From Paraphoma chrysanthemicola (Eukaryota > Ascomycota > Dothideomycetes > Pleosporales > Phaeosphaeriaceae): a DNA stretch of 64,000 nt. Below the pieces are notes generated by a model that ran no database searches, was not told where the DNA came from, and was given only the letters and a program-made list of their open reading frames with translations. Shown piece after piece: positions 34,924 to 46,300 of the stretch. The stretch is from contig JAGMWG010000001.1 in NCBI GenBank assembly GCA_020744225.1, positions 1,984,001-2,048,000 on the forward strand, given 5' to 3'. How positions within the stretch are numbered: the stretch's first letter is position 1; every line of letters begins with the position of its first letter. The position numbers were made by a program, and so were the translations under genes.

Positions 34924-35467
34924 TCATTCGGGCTTCGACTTATGATTGTCAAGAGCATTCACAATGTTCGCTTCTTCCGCATCCGCATCTTCCTGGTTTT
35001 GCTTCTGAATGGCTTGCATGAGCTCATATAGTTGACCAATTTGCTGGTCTGCAGATGTATTAGCGTGTCATAGGCGGTAAAGCTGGAATATCTAACGTAC
35101 CACTCATCTTATCGATCTTTCCCTTGTCCATTTTCTCACCTTTCCACGAGTCGCCCTGGAGGGTTTGCGCATACAATTGCCATTCCGAGAGAAAGCCAAT
35201 CTATACCTGTGAGTTGGTGTTGGACGATTGCATTGCAAAGTAACGTACGATCTGTACCGGGTTGTCGATGTCCTTGTGTGCCCTGAATTCAGCTTTGACA
35301 TACATGTCTCCTAAGACACGCTCCTCGACGCCTAACCGCTTCCGATGGGTACGCAAAATGGTCCTGTACAGTGGGATTGGAGGCAGCAATGCAGAAGGTG
35401 CTTGTCTGAAGCCCCTCGATGCGCCTGCATCGGTAGCCACAGCCAGTAAATGGGAATAAACACGCAT
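34924..35467 (-). CDS. SDH7: succinate dehydrogenase assembly factor Sdh7/SDHAF3 (ACN9 family)
   Basis: Three exons: 35467-35249, 35200-35101 and 35048-34924, with introns of 48 and 52 bases, giving 147 residues. After a short N-terminal targeting-like segment come PIPLYRTILRTHRKRL, with the LYR motif at 33-35, then LGDMYVKAEFRAHKDIDNP and the second-exon IGFLSEWQLYAQTL. These are the defining blocks of ACN9/SDHAF3. The family helps mature the iron-sulfur subunit of succinate dehydrogenase in the mitochondrial matrix. The C-terminus is an acidic helix (QEDADAEEANIV). Its start codon lies 167 bases from that of MTQ2 on the other strand, so the two share a short promoter region. Confidence 0.95.
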
Positions 35468-35634
35468 GTTGGCAATTTAGATGGTCGAAAAGTGAAGGTT
35501 CAAGGCAGAGAAGAAGTGATGAATTCATGATCGCAAAAATGTCTATGATGACCTAACCTCGGTGTTTGGCAGCTCTAGCTCCGTCCGCGCCCATTGGCTC
35601 CTTCCACAACACCGCATCCGAAAGAAATCCAAAG

Positions 35635-36399
35635 ATGCTGCCGACACCATCAACCTCGCATGTCTGCTTCGATCGCGTCTACGAACCAGCCGAAGACTCT
35701 TATCTACTGCTCGACACACTCTCATCACCATCAGAAACCGCATTCCTGCGCGACCGGTTCCGAGATGACGTATCAGCCCCGCCATTGGTGCTCGAGGTAG
35801 GGGTGGGGTCAGGCGTGGTACTCGCTTTTGTCGCTGCAAATTCTGGGGGGATTTTTGGTCGGAATGATGTTTTGACCCTCGGAGTCGATATCAACAGCTT
35901 TGCCTGCAAAGCAGCAGCGCAGACAATCCGAAATGCAATCAAAGAGCAAGAGAATGGACGATCAGTCTTCTTGAACGTTGTGAACGGCGATCTGGCGTCT
36001 GCGATGCGGCCTAAATCAATCGATGTGTTCATCTTCAATCCACCGTACGTTCCTGCCGAGCTGCCAGACCTGTCGCGCCACGACAACTATAATGTGGTCC
36101 CCGAAGGAAAGAAGGCTACGTCTTTCGAACAAGACTCGTATCTGCTGGAGCTGTCGTACGCTGGGGGCGAAGACGGCATGGTGGTAACAAATAGAATGCT
36201 GGATCAAGTACCAGACTTGCTGCGAGAAGGCACAGGTGTCGGATATGTGCTTTTATGTGCACAGAATAAGCCGGAGGTGGTGAAGCAGCACATAAGAGCC
36301 TGGGGACCTGGATGGAAGGCCGAGACAGTAGGCTCGAGTGGAAAGAAGGCTGGTTGGGAGAAGCTGGTGATCGTGAGGATTTGGAAGAGCGAAGGATGA
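35635..36399 (+). CDS. MTQ2: eRF1 glutamine methyltransferase catalytic subunit Mtq2
   Basis: A single exon of 254 residues from the first in-frame ATG (the frame is open further upstream but has no ATG). It begins VYEPAEDSYLLLDTL, typical of HemK-like enzymes acting on release factors. The SAM-binding loop LEVGVGSGVVLAF and the catalytic NPPY at 135-138 are intact. Mtq2 with its activator Trm112 methylates the Gln of the GGQ motif in eRF1. The gene converges on the kinase gene, whose stop codon lies only 50 bases away, so their 3' UTRs probably overlap. Confidence 0.95.
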   Translation: MLPTPSTSHVCFDRVYEPAEDSYLLLDTLSSPSETAFLRDRFRDDVSAPPLVLEVGVGSGVVLAFVAANSGGIFGRNDVLTLGVDINSFACKAAAQTIRNAIKEQENGRSVFLNVVNGDLASAMRPKSIDVFIFNPPYVPAELPDLSRHDNYNVVPEGKKATSFEQDSYLLELSYAGGEDGMVVTNRMLDQVPDLLREGTGVGYVLLCAQNKPEVVKQHIRAWGPGWKAETVGSSGKKAGWEKLVIVRIWKSEG

Positions 36400-36449
36400 A
36401 GGGTTGTGCGCGCGATAGAACGAGAGGACACGGCGAATGTGTCGCTCGA

Positions 36450-37577
36450 TCACGAATCCGGACCGAAAATGACATCCAGATCTGTAAGAGCTGCTTGGCC
36501 GCCCATTTTCTTCAGCATGCTCTTCGCATCCAGGCTCATGCGCTCCACCAATCGCTCAGCGGTCGGACGCCTGCCCGGTGTGGTATGCAAGCACTGGGTT
36601 ATCCAGCCGTTCAATGCATCGCTATACTGATGGTTGTAGCAATCAGGACCACCGGCGACCCAAGTGTATGGCGCAATGCCTTGTTGACGCTGTTCTGCCC
36701 TGCTTAAGTTGGTCGGGGTGACCTTTCGTGGAACGCGCGCTGCGTAGTAGCGATTCACAGGAGTATATTGGTGCGCGGACTGCGGATGAGCGTTATTCTC
36801 GGCGAATCGTGTGGCTTCGTAGGCGACTTTGTCATCTATGGGGTAGAGGCCTGTAGCGAGATAATGTACGCTTGCGCCTAGAGCCCAGATGTCTGCTGCC
36901 TTGGTGTTGACCTTTGGGTTTTCCGGTGGCTGCCATTCGAACGTTCCTACGATGGCGGTTTGGCTGGCTTTTTCCTTCGTCCACACTGCTGCGCAGTCGA
37001 AATCAAACAGCTTAAATGAAGGGTATGTGGTGCCATTCTCGGTAACCAGGATGTTCTTTGGCTTGATGTCGCGATGGAGTAGGATCTCACGACCCCGACG
37101 ATTGGGCCCCAGGGTGTTGTGCATGACTGCCAATGCCTGGCTCATCTGGAGGAGAAAGCGCCAGATGATGCTCTCTGGCACCGGCTTGAAATTCTTGCGG
37201 TCGAAATTCTTGTCCTTCCACTGCGCAAGGTCGCCAAGAGGGGAGTACTCGAAGATTGCAGTGCCATGCTGCGGGTCGGGGTCAGAGGCAGAATAGTGAA
37301 TCGGCCTCATAATTCTGTTGCACTCTGGCAGCATGGCGAGTGCGCGGAGCTCGAAAGGAAGTGGGCTGTCTGCTGAGTTGGGCGTCACAGCGAGAACCTT
37401 CTTGACGACCTTGCTGCAGCGGTCGGAGATCTTGCTCATCAAGGACACCTCCGGAGTGTAAATTGTCGTCTGCTTCCATTCACACTGGTTCCAGACGAAG
37501 GCGTTGCGGGTGATCTTTGTGCGTTTGCTACGGCGGCCAGCGCCAGTAGCTGCAGTGGCGGCGATTCGTTTGGTCAT
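36450..37577 (-). CDS. protein kinase-like protein with DFD in place of DFG
   Basis: A single exon of 375 residues; the first ATG is at 37577 (the upstream frame has none). After a basic N-terminus, a degenerate N-lobe (SKVVKKVLAV) precedes the catalytic loop HRDIKPKN at 168-175, with the catalytic Asp170 present. The magnesium-binding motif reads DFD (192-194) rather than DFG. The APE position is PPE (217-219), followed by ADIWALGASVHYLATG, as in active kinases. No glycine-rich loop is clear. It belongs to a lineage-specific family of fungal serine/threonine kinase-like proteins of unknown role. Activity is uncertain; the intact HRD, Asn and Asp argue against a fully dead enzyme. Confidence 0.8.
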   Translation of the reverse strand: MTKRIAATAATGAGRRSKRTKITRNAFVWNQCEWKQTTIYTPEVSLMSKISDRCSKVVKKVLAVTPNSADSPLPFELRALAMLPECNRIMRPIHYSASDPDPQHGTAIFEYSPLGDLAQWKDKNFDRKNFKPVPESIIWRFLLQMSQALAVMHNTLGPNRRGREILLHRDIKPKNILVTENGTTYPSFKLFDFDCAAVWTKEKASQTAIVGTFEWQPPENPKVNTKAADIWALGASVHYLATGLYPIDDKVAYEATRFAENNAHPQSAHQYTPVNRYYAARVPRKVTPTNLSRAEQRQQGIAPYTWVAGGPDCYNHQYSDALNGWITQCLHTTPGRRPTAERLVERMSLDAKSMLKKMGGQAALTDLDVIFGPDS

Positions 37578-38320
37578 GTTGCTTTGTAATGGTGGGCAAT
37601 TAGAGTGAACTGCGAAGGAGGATGAGACAGTCAAGCAGAAGTACGTTCGGCTGGGGAAGGTTCATAGTAAGTATCTGCTAAGACCACTTCTATTGTTCTT
37701 ATTCACCCTGGTACTTGCACAATTGCTACACGGGAATATTTAGATACATGTGGTGCTTACAATAGCTGACTATTCTATTGACGGCGAATACGATAGTATG
37801 AAAGCGAAGGCGAGCCCTGAATGTGCTCGAAGTGAAAGATGCGTCCCTATGCTTTTCGCCGAGCATACTAGCAGATCCAGCACTGCTAATAACAGCATTT
37901 TGTGGGATAATAACGACCTGTGAGGCTACGCAGGATGCACAATAGAACAGTATGCCTGCGCCATGCCAGGTTGTTCTCAACACACTTTGAAGCATCTTCC
38001 TCCGGATAAGAGTATTTCGAAGGCTTCCAGGCTGAAGCATCGGGATACCAGAGTATCTCCAAAAGCAAGGTAGAGATAGACAGGCGTGTGCGTCGAAATT
38101 GATTTCTGGACTGTTGGCGAGGCAGTGAAGGTTTGGACCACGTGACCTTGAATCGGAAAATCTCCGGCCCGTGCAGCCTGGCTAGTCGCAATTTCCAAAG
38201 CTGGAGCTTCCCCACTGATTGACCGCGCATTCGACAACGCAACTCGAAGACAACACGATTGATAAGCTATTTGACCTACAGAACCTTTAATCGAATCGCG
38301 CAACATCATAGATTGTCAGC
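37578..38320. other. intergenic, divergent promoters of kinase and SMD1
   Basis: About 740 bases between two divergent start codons. Minus-strand frames within (37726-38309) are weak and overlap each other. Nothing else recognised. Confidence 0.4.
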
Positions 38321-38908
38321 ATGAAGCTCGTCAGGTGAGAATAGTGCTCTATGTGCTTATAATAAAGCTAACGAATGCGCGCAGGTTTCTCATGAAATGC
38401 CAGAACGAGACGGTCACGGTCGAACTCAAGAATGGTAGGTACTATCTTAAATTTGCAATGCATTCCTGCAACACTATTCGCCACGTCGTCGCGCGGCGAC
38501 GCCCACGTCGAGCCTCACTTCGCGCAGTTTCTCAAAGTTCTATTGGACTATACCAACTGATCTCTAGGCACCATCGTTAATGGCACCATTACCTCCGTCT
38601 CCCCACTTATGAACGTCGCCCTCCGAGCTGTCAAGTACACACCGAAATCGCGCGACACCGTGGCCCTCGACACAATGACCGTCCGCGGCTCAACTGTTCG
38701 TTACATCATTCTACCAGACTCATTACCGTTGGACACACTCCTCATCGACGACGCACCGAAGCCTAAGAACAAGGCGAGGAAAGAGGCGGACCGTGGTGGC
38801 GCGACCGGCGGACGAGGTGGAGGTCGTGGCGGAGGCGGAAGGGGAGGTGGTCGTGGTGGTGGAGGCAGGGGACGAGGTGGTGGTCGTGGACGAGGCCGAG
38901 GATTCTAA
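38321..38908 (+). CDS. SMD1: small nuclear ribonucleoprotein SmD1
   Basis: Three exons: 38321-38334 (14 bases), 38385-38434 and 38568-38908, with introns of 50 and 133 bases, giving 134 residues. The sequence starts MKLVRFLMKCQNETVTVELK and continues with NGTIVNGTITSVSPLMN (Sm1 motif) and TVRGSTVRYIILPDSLPLD (Sm2 motif). It closes in a long Gly/Arg repeat ending RGRGRGF. SmD1 is a core ring subunit of spliceosomal snRNPs. The RG tail is the usual target of symmetric arginine methylation. Length is typical. Confidence 0.97.
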
Positions 38909-39418
38909 GCTCGTGGGTGAAGGTGCTAAGGGCAGAATTAATAAGCATGCCACGGGCATATTGAACGGATTGGACTATGGTGAGCGTACAGGATCTGGAC
39001 GTCGAGGGTAGGGAACTCCGTTCGCTGCAGCAACCCGACATTGATCGTGCGCAACAGGATCACCATTGGAGCGAGAGTGGCGTGCAAAGTCGTACAAGCA
39101 TGTCAGGCGTTTGGCAACTTGGGATGTTCAGAATGGGCCAGTTGAAGGCCTGCGAGAAATGCAAAATGATACCACCCGTCGACGTCACCCAAGTATTTTC
39201 CCACGTATTGAATGACCAGTCATAGGAAAAGGTGCTAAATCTCGTAATAAGCCAATCTCAGATAAGCTCTCCAAATTCGTTAAGCTTGGTTACCATAGAA
39301 AAATTTACGCGTCTAATGTCCAACCGCAGAACGGCAGAACGCCTGGCTGAATTATACATAGAATCTCCAGAGACCTCAAAGACGAGTGAGTCGTTCTGCC
39401 CAACCTCAAAGCACAACC
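38909..39418. other. intergenic between convergent genes
   Basis: About 510 bases between the SMD1 stop and the PARG stop. Probably two 3' UTRs. A plus frame starting at 39232 runs into the PARG gene and is a shadow. Confidence 0.4.
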
Positions 39419-40576
39419 TCACACCACTTGCCCGTCCAGCACCCTCCAGAACTCTCCATAGTTGCCAATCCCATCCTTCCCACCTAGCTCGCCCTTCACG
39501 TTATCCAGTATCGCGAACACTATCTCCTCCCACCACCCGCCCTGGAACTCCTTCTCCCTTAGGACCTCTAAAAAACATTCTGCAACTTCCTTTGGCGGAT
39601 TCCCAAACACACCGCACCCCAGCGCGCCGAGAACAAGTTTCGTATGCCCATTCCTCGCCGCAACCCGCAATGTCAGTCGAATTTTACGCTTCGTTTCCGC
39701 ACGTTGGCCCTCGTTCTTGAAATGCTTTTTATCATCCGTAAGTGCTGGATGACGCAGTGCCGCGACACTGATCACGGCTGTCACAGGCAAGTCGGCGGGT
39801 TTCTGGTGCGGAACAAGCAGATTGTGTCCACGCGACATGGCGTCACGGATGATGAGGACGGATGGCGAGTAAATGGCGCAAAGAGAAGGGAGACGGTAGT
39901 ATGATCTGTGCAGGGAGAGGTAGAGTGAGGAGCGGTAGCAAAGTGCTTCTTCCTGTGCGAGGGCGCCATTTTGCCAGCCGCCGCCAGCGGAGCGTTCAGA
40001 GGCGAGGTTAAGGACGGCGACAGGTTTGGGTTGGCGTGGTGAAGTTGATGAGGTGTTGTCTTGTGAAGCATCTGGTATTGCTTGGTCTTGATTGTCCTCT
40101 TCGCTTGGTGAGATGGTCGTATGTGGACGGGAGGACGACAAGTGGATCTGAGCGGTGTACTCTGGATCAATATTGATGGCTGCGTCGAAAGTGTCCATGT
40201 CGAACACCTTGATTCGAGTCCCTTTCTTGCCAGCTTCCTTGTCATTGCTAGGTAGGTCATGTCCTGGACAGCTCCGAGGATTCAAGGGGATTAAGTCCTT
40301 CAGGTCGAGTACCGCGGAATCCATCGCATCGAATGACGGAATTTGGGTGAGTATGTCTGGCAGCTCAGCCTTTGTTTCATCTGCTATCAGTTTCAATGCC
40401 ATGTTACGACGGCGATTTGGACCTTGGTGTTGCTTGGATTGACTACTGCCTCTCGATGAAGAGTTGTAGGGCCGCGCGTGGTAGGGTTGATCCGAACGCG
40501 AGCCTTCTGAACGTGAGTGCTCAGGTCGCGGAGCTTTCGACTTTTTAAGGAATGGGAGAATTGATCCTTGCTGCAT
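39419..40576 (-). CDS. microbial-type poly(ADP-ribose) glycohydrolase domain protein
   Basis: A single exon of 385 residues. The C-terminal part (about 185-385) carries the PARG signature: VAVLNLASERSAGGG at 186-200 then GALAQEE with the catalytic-type QEE at 208-210. Later come the macrodomain-fold blocks TAVISVAALRHPAL and LVLGALGCGVFGNPP. The family (TIGR02452/DUF2263) removes ADP-ribose polymers or related modifications. The N-terminal half contains a Ser/Arg-rich disordered segment, then an α-helical microbial-PARG N-domain-like stretch (MALKLIADETKAELP) and an acidic insertion of about 40 residues (SPSEEDNQDQ...). The gene is divergent from the basic unknown at 41151. The true substrate in this fungus is unknown. 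Confidence 0.88.
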   Translation of the reverse strand: MQQGSILPFLKKSKAPRPEHSRSEGSRSDQPYHARPYNSSSRGSSQSKQHQGPNRRRNMALKLIADETKAELPDILTQIPSFDAMDSAVLDLKDLIPLNPRSCPGHDLPSNDKEAGKKGTRIKVFDMDTFDAAINIDPEYTAQIHLSSSRPHTTISPSEEDNQDQAIPDASQDNTSSTSPRQPKPVAVLNLASERSAGGGWQNGALAQEEALCYRSSLYLSLHRSYYRLPSLCAIYSPSVLIIRDAMSRGHNLLVPHQKPADLPVTAVISVAALRHPALTDDKKHFKNEGQRAETKRKIRLTLRVAARNGHTKLVLGALGCGVFGNPPKEVAECFLEVLREKEFQGGWWEEIVFAILDNVKGELGGKDGIGNYGEFWRVLDGQVV

Positions 40577-41150
40577 CGTGGAGGTGAGAGTAGTGTGTTG
40601 GGTCAGGAGCTGAGAGTAGTGTTTGCAGGATGGTCAGCGTTTGTTTCACAGCTGGCAACTTTGCACCACTTTCAACTTCGGTATTATGAAAAGTCAAGCG
40701 AGTGGAAGGACAAATGGAAGCTTTTTGAGAGTGGATCAGATGAAGTGGTGAAGGTCAGAGTCACTGACGCTAGCGAATCAGGCAGCAGGCGTCAATGGAA
40801 GGTGCGATGCAAGTATTTTGCAAGTCTGATCGACGAGCCACTAAGCAACGATGCAGGGTAAACATAGACATTCACAAGCGAGGCACCGGTCGTCAATTGA
40901 CAGCTGATGATGGCGAACCAGGCTCTGTGGGTTTTAGTCCGCATAATGATGTGCAGTCGACCAGGGTGCATTTCGAGGGTTCAGCCCTAAATCTGGCCAG
41001 TGCAGTTCTGCCCCACATTCGCGTAACCTGGGAATTGACAGGCAGTGATGCGCTTGCCATCAAACAATAACACCACTCTCACCAACCCGTTCACGTTCAC
41101 AGTGTGGCATAGCAGCGCTCATGTAACTCACACACACCTCATTTGGCGAA
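40577..41150. other. divergent promoter region
   Basis: About 570 bases between the PARG start (-) and the start of the basic unknown gene (+). No gene or clear motif seen. Confidence 0.4.
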
Positions 41151-42041
41151 ATGCCTCCAACTTCGCTCGCATACCCGTCTCCGAAGCGAAAGCGCGAGCA
41201 AGCCCCGCCAATACCACTACTCAACACCGCTCTCCGCCCGACATCTACTCCTCCGCGAGGCAGTCCAGCGCCATCCTCTGGCGCTGATAGTCCACGGAAT
41301 GCAGTCGCGGATCAGCTGCGAGGAATGACACTAGTTGCGACTTCGGCAATACCGATGTCTCCGCTTACACCAACGGACGACGCCATACGCAAGAAGCCGA
41401 AGTTAGATGAGATGAGGGTGGACAGCGGGACTTCACTGAACAAGCATGGCGTCCAAGGACAGACTACACCTGTGGGAGTCAGCAAAAGACTGGATAATAC
41501 CGCCGTGCTGCACAAGTTGGATCCATCGAGGGAGATACCTGAGACCCCTCAATCACAACCCCGCATATTGACAGATATTGCTTCTTTTGCACAACCCACA
41601 ACATTCGTGTCATCTTCAGGCCCTACACCATTGCAACGACCCATAAAGACGAACCAAAAGTCTCACATACAAAATCGGCCTTCGTCGCATTCTCTTCAAG
41701 CGAGAAAATCACCGTCGCCTCCGCCATCAGTGCTCACGTGGCGAGACAGCGAGATCACAGGCCATCTTGCCGATCCCTCCACTGATCCAGACGATGATGG
41801 CACCGGTCTGAATGGCATTGGATTTAAGCCAACACCGGCAATTGCTTACGCTCGCTCACAGAAGAGGAGGCAGCAGTTAAATGAATGGAAGGCAAGGGAG
41901 ACGCGCGAGGCCAGAGCAAAACGCCATGATCGTAGACGACGAGGTGTTGGTGGGACGGCATCTAGGGAGGCCACCATTGAGCGAGAGATGCCGCCGAAGG
42001 AGATTGCTGTGGTGAAGAGATCGGTAAAATTTGCCATGTAG
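41151..42041 (+). CDS. uncharacterised basic, probably nuclear protein, 296 aa
   Basis: A single exon starting MPPTSLAYPSPKRKREQ, whose KRKR run looks like a nuclear localisation signal. The first 190 residues are disordered and rich in Pro, Ser and Thr. The C-terminal third is better conserved in appearance: LTWRDSEITGHLADPSTD, then GIGFKPTPAIAYARSQKRR and a long basic helix (REARAKRHDRRRR). I recognise no enzyme domain. The Ser/Thr-Pro sites suggest cyclin-dependent or MAP kinase targeting (inference). Function unknown. Confidence 0.75.
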   Translation: MPPTSLAYPSPKRKREQAPPIPLLNTALRPTSTPPRGSPAPSSGADSPRNAVADQLRGMTLVATSAIPMSPLTPTDDAIRKKPKLDEMRVDSGTSLNKHGVQGQTTPVGVSKRLDNTAVLHKLDPSREIPETPQSQPRILTDIASFAQPTTFVSSSGPTPLQRPIKTNQKSHIQNRPSSHSLQARKSPSPPPSVLTWRDSEITGHLADPSTDPDDDGTGLNGIGFKPTPAIAYARSQKRRQQLNEWKARETREARAKRHDRRRRGVGGTASREATIEREMPPKEIAVVKRSVKFAM

Positions 42042-42319
42042 AAGGATGGAGGAAGTAATCATAATGGTCTGGCGTCCTGACTTTGTACGATGACGATCTT
42101 ACGAAGTGCAATGACAAGGTTGATTGGGTTTCGCGTTTTAGGTTACTGGTCGGTGTGGTGTTCGGGAGTATGGTGCACCCTTGGAGTCTATCGACAGCCT
42201 TCATGACTTGTCCAGAGCGTGATCGTTACGCTTGTTCCATATACTACACTTTTCATACAGGTTCTGTACATAGCTTCAAGCTCCACTCGCAATGCATGCT
42301 TCGTTCGTTACGCATGCTC

Positions 42320-42913
42320 TTACCAGAACTTCACGTTCTTCTCGTACCAATAACTCCAGGACTTTCTCCGCTCCTCTTCTACCCTCCGTGCCTGCTCTTG
42401 CCGGTCATGCTCCTCTCGCGCTCTCCGTCGGGCTTCTTTCCTCGCTTCGATTGTCGCCCTCTTTTTCTCCATAAGCTCTTGAGCTTGCCTTATGCCAGCT
42501 TTCTCTTTACTGCGGTAGTATTGGCAAACCTGGTAAGATACGACTGAGACACCGCACCATGTCGCTACGGCCCAGTTTGACGATATGCGAACAGGCTCTG
42601 CCACTACGTTAGCTTCCCGTTCCGCTCAAAAGAATGAGAGTTGGGCATTCTCACTGCCTAATATTGCTGCTAAGCTTCCACCTGCAAAACCTGCGGCCAA
42701 CCCTTGTAATTGACTGTCTCTTACACACGGCCGTTTGTGGAAGTTCAGGTAGTATTCTGGTCCGAGACTCCGGACAGCGTCGATGTATGACGGACCGCCA
42801 CCATCTGTCTTCTCTCCACCCGCTGTATGTGCAGTGCCACCAGGCATAATGTTTGCAGGCGCTCGCGGCCGAGGTGCGACCTGCTCCTCCGGCTGCCTTG
42901 TGTCGTCCGCCAT
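42320..42913 (-). CDS. COX20: cytochrome c oxidase assembly factor Cox20
   Basis: Exons 42913-42655 and 42597-42320 join over a 57-base intron (GTGAGA...CTAAC...CAG), giving 178 residues. The family pattern is clear: a short motif YIDAVRSLGPEYYLNFHKRPCVRDS, a first membrane helix (GLAAGFAGGSLAAILG), the junction PVRISSNWAVATWC, and a second helix VSVVSYQVCQYYRSKEK. A charged coiled tail follows. Cox20 is an inner mitochondrial membrane chaperone for the Cox2 subunit. A second acceptor 9 bases further upstream (TAG) would add Met-Ala-Glu in frame; I prefer the CAG because the first lies too close to the branch site. Confidence 0.93.
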
Positions 42914-43368
42914 TGTGGTGTGAGGTGTGAGGCCCGCGGGAATAGCGGTCAAATTGCTGGCAGAGCAATGTGCGTGTCTGTGTGCGAGAGTGGAAGGTGG
43001 ATATCTGCAGAACTAATTGATCTCGTAGCGAGTCGCAGGAGCCAGGTGTGAACAAGTCGATCGTGGTGGTGCGGGAAAGGCCCGAAAAATATCCATGATG
43101 CCAGCAGCCACAGCCACTTGGGCAGGGCAGGCAGGCGCGATTTGCACGGCCACAAGTGGCTGAAATCAATTTACCTAATGCGGCAATAGCGCAACGCGGT
43201 CCACGCGAAAGCGCGTCGCGTGCAAGATGTGCCGCTACGTCCCTCGATATTACACTTCACACACCAACTTGTGCGGCCAATGCATGATAGCGCACTTTCT
43301 TTCTTCTTTTACATGTTTCAATGATACCCTGATCTGCATACAGTACCACTAATACCACTTCTACCATC
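42914..43368. promoter_or_regulatory. divergent promoter region of COX20 and POL2
   Basis: About 455 bases between the two start codons. It contains several CGCG-type words (for example near 43203-43216: CGCGAAAGCGCGTCGCG). These resemble MCB-like ACGCGT cell-cycle elements only loosely. No exact element was found. Confidence 0.35.
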
Positions 43369-46300
43369 ATGCCGCCTCGACGAGCAGGCCAGCCCTTTCG
43401 CCGGGTAGGCAAGCAGGGCAACACATCCTACGGCCCCCGGAAACCGAAGACAGTCGAAGCATCGTCCCTGCGAGGCTCCGAAGGCACATCTCAGAACGAG
43501 AAGGTGGAGTCGACGCGACTCGCCAACCGCATCGATGAGTCCATGGGATTTGCACGCTTCGAGTCGGGAAAGAAGAAGGTGGGGTGGCTCGTCAACATGC
43601 ATTCAACCACAATAGAAGACGAGAATGTGCCTGGCGGGAAGGCAGGCGTCGACTACTACTTCATCGGCGAAGACGGCGACACTTTCAAAGCGACACTGGA
43701 GTACGACCCGTACTTCTTGCTAGCCGTCAAGAAGGGGCGGGAACAGGACGTCGAGGAGTACTGCCGCAGGGCATATGAGGGCCTTGTTAAGAATATCAAG
43801 AAGGTTGAGAAAGAGGATCTGTCTATGCCCAATCATCTTACTGGGTACCGGAGAACATTCTTACAACTGTCGTTCGCGAACGTCAACGACCTTCTAGCCG
43901 TGAGGAAGGCTGTGGGGCCTATAGTGGAGAAGAACAAGAAGAACGTTAACGCCATGGATACATACGCGGAGGTTGCGACGTGAGCAGCACTCGAGATTAA
44001 GTTAGGAGAGGGGCTAACAGAACCCAGGGGCAACACAGGCATTGACTTCTTCGATAATGACGATTACGCTTACGAGAAACGAGTGACGACCACGATTGAC
44101 GCGAGCGATTTCATTGTAGATATACGAGAGTACGATGTGCCATATCATGTCCGAGTGGCCATCGACATGGACGTCCGGATTGGAAACTGGTATACTGTCG
44201 AAGCGAAGCATGGAGTCATCTCCATCAAGTGTATAGAGGACCGCCTCACACCTGCGGATCCAGTAGTCATGGCATACGATATCGAGACGACGAAGCTGCC
44301 ACTGAAGTTCCCAGATGCAGTTTTCGATCAGATCATGATGATATCGTACATGATTGACGGCCAGGGTTTCTTGATCACGAACCGCGAAATAGTCTCAGAG
44401 GACATCCAGGACTTCGAATACACACCCAAGCCAGAGTACCAAGGACCATTCATGATTTTCAACGAGCCAGACGAGAAGGCAGTGTTGGAACGATTCTTTG
44501 AGCACATCAAAGAAGCGAGACCGACAGTCATGGTCACATACAACGGAGACTTCTTCGATTGGCCGTTTGTTGAAGCGCGTTCTAGCGTATTGGGACTCGA
44601 CATGTACAAGGAGATTGGTTTCCGGAAGAACAGTGAAGACATATACCAGTCGGATTACTGCGCACACATGGACGCCTTCTCATGGGTCAGTCGAGACAGT
44701 TACCTACCACAAGGAAGTCGTGGCCTCAAAGCCGTAACCATGGCAAAGCTTGGTTATGACCCTGACGAACTGGATCCCGAGCTGATGACACCATATGCTG
44801 CCGAACGACCCCAGACGCTTGCTGAGTACTCCGTTTCCGACGCTGTTGCGACATACTACTTGTACATGAAATATGTGCACCCCTTCATTTTCGCCTTGTG
44901 CAAAATTCTACCACTGGGCCCGGATGATGCGTTGCGAAAGGGTACCGGTACCCTTTGCGAAATGTTGTTGATGGTGCAGGCATACCAGAAAGGCATTGCG
45001 CTGCCAAACAAGCATCAAGCACCGAAAGAGGCGTTCTGGGAGGGGCATTTGCTGGAGTCAGAGACATATGTCGGAGGTCACGTCGAAGCGCTGGAAGCTG
45101 GTGTCTTTCGAAGCGACATACCTTACAACTTCGCCGTAGATCCGACCGCGATCGACGAGCTCGTCAACGATCTCGATGCCGCGCTCAAGTTCAGCATTGA
45201 AGTTGAAGAAAAAAAGAAGATGGATGACATTACCAATTACGATGAGATCAAGGCTCAGATTGTTGACAAGTTGATGCAGCTCAAAGACAAACCCAACCGG
45301 AATGAAAGGCCGCTCATCTACCATTTGGATGTCGCATCTATGTACCCCAACATTATGACGACGAATCGATTGCAGCCAGATTCTATGATCAAGGAAGCTG
45401 ATTGCGCGGCCTGTGACTTCAACCGTCCTGGCAAGACCTGCGATCGGCGTATGCCATGGGCTTGGAGAGGAGAATACCTGCCGGCAAAGCGCGACGAGTA
45501 CAACATGGTGCGCAACGCTCTTGAGAACGAACGCTTTCCTGGACGATGGCCGAACTCGCCATTGCGGACATTCCAAGAGTTATCGCCAGATGAACAAGCC
45601 GAGAAAGTGCGAAAGCGCTTGACGGACTACTCCAAGAAGATCTACCACAAGGTCCACGATGCAACAACAATCGAGCGCGAGGCCATCATCTGTCAGCGAG
45701 AAAATCCGTTCTATGTCGACACTGTGAGCGGCTTTCGTGACCGACGATACGACTTTAAGGGCAAGCAGAAGGTTTGGAAGGGCAAGACTGAAGCTCTGAA
45801 AGCCGCAGGTGCTCCAGCGCATGAGGTCGAACATGCCAAGAAGATGATCGTATTGTTCGATTCCATGCAGCTTGCTCACAAGGTCATTCTCAACTCCTTC
45901 TACGGCTACGTCATGCGAAAAGGTTCTCGCTGGTACTCCTTGGAGATGGCTGGCGTGACTTGCTTGACTGGTGCTCGCATCATCCAGCTCGCTCGATCCC
46001 TCGTCGAACGAATCGGACGACCCCTGGAGTTAGACACGGATGGTATCTGGGCCATACTCCCCGCCACATTCCCTGAAAACTTCGCATTCAAGCTCAGCAA
46101 TGGCAAGAAGATGACGATCTCATACCCCTGCACAATGTTGAATCATTTGGTCCATGCCAAATACACTAATCATCAGTACGAGACATTAGTCGACCCGGTT
46201 AACTTTCGTTACGAGAAGCACAGCGACAACTCCATCTTCTTCGAAGTCGACGGTCCGTATAAAGCTATGATTCTGCCAACATCTAAGGAGGAGGACAAAA

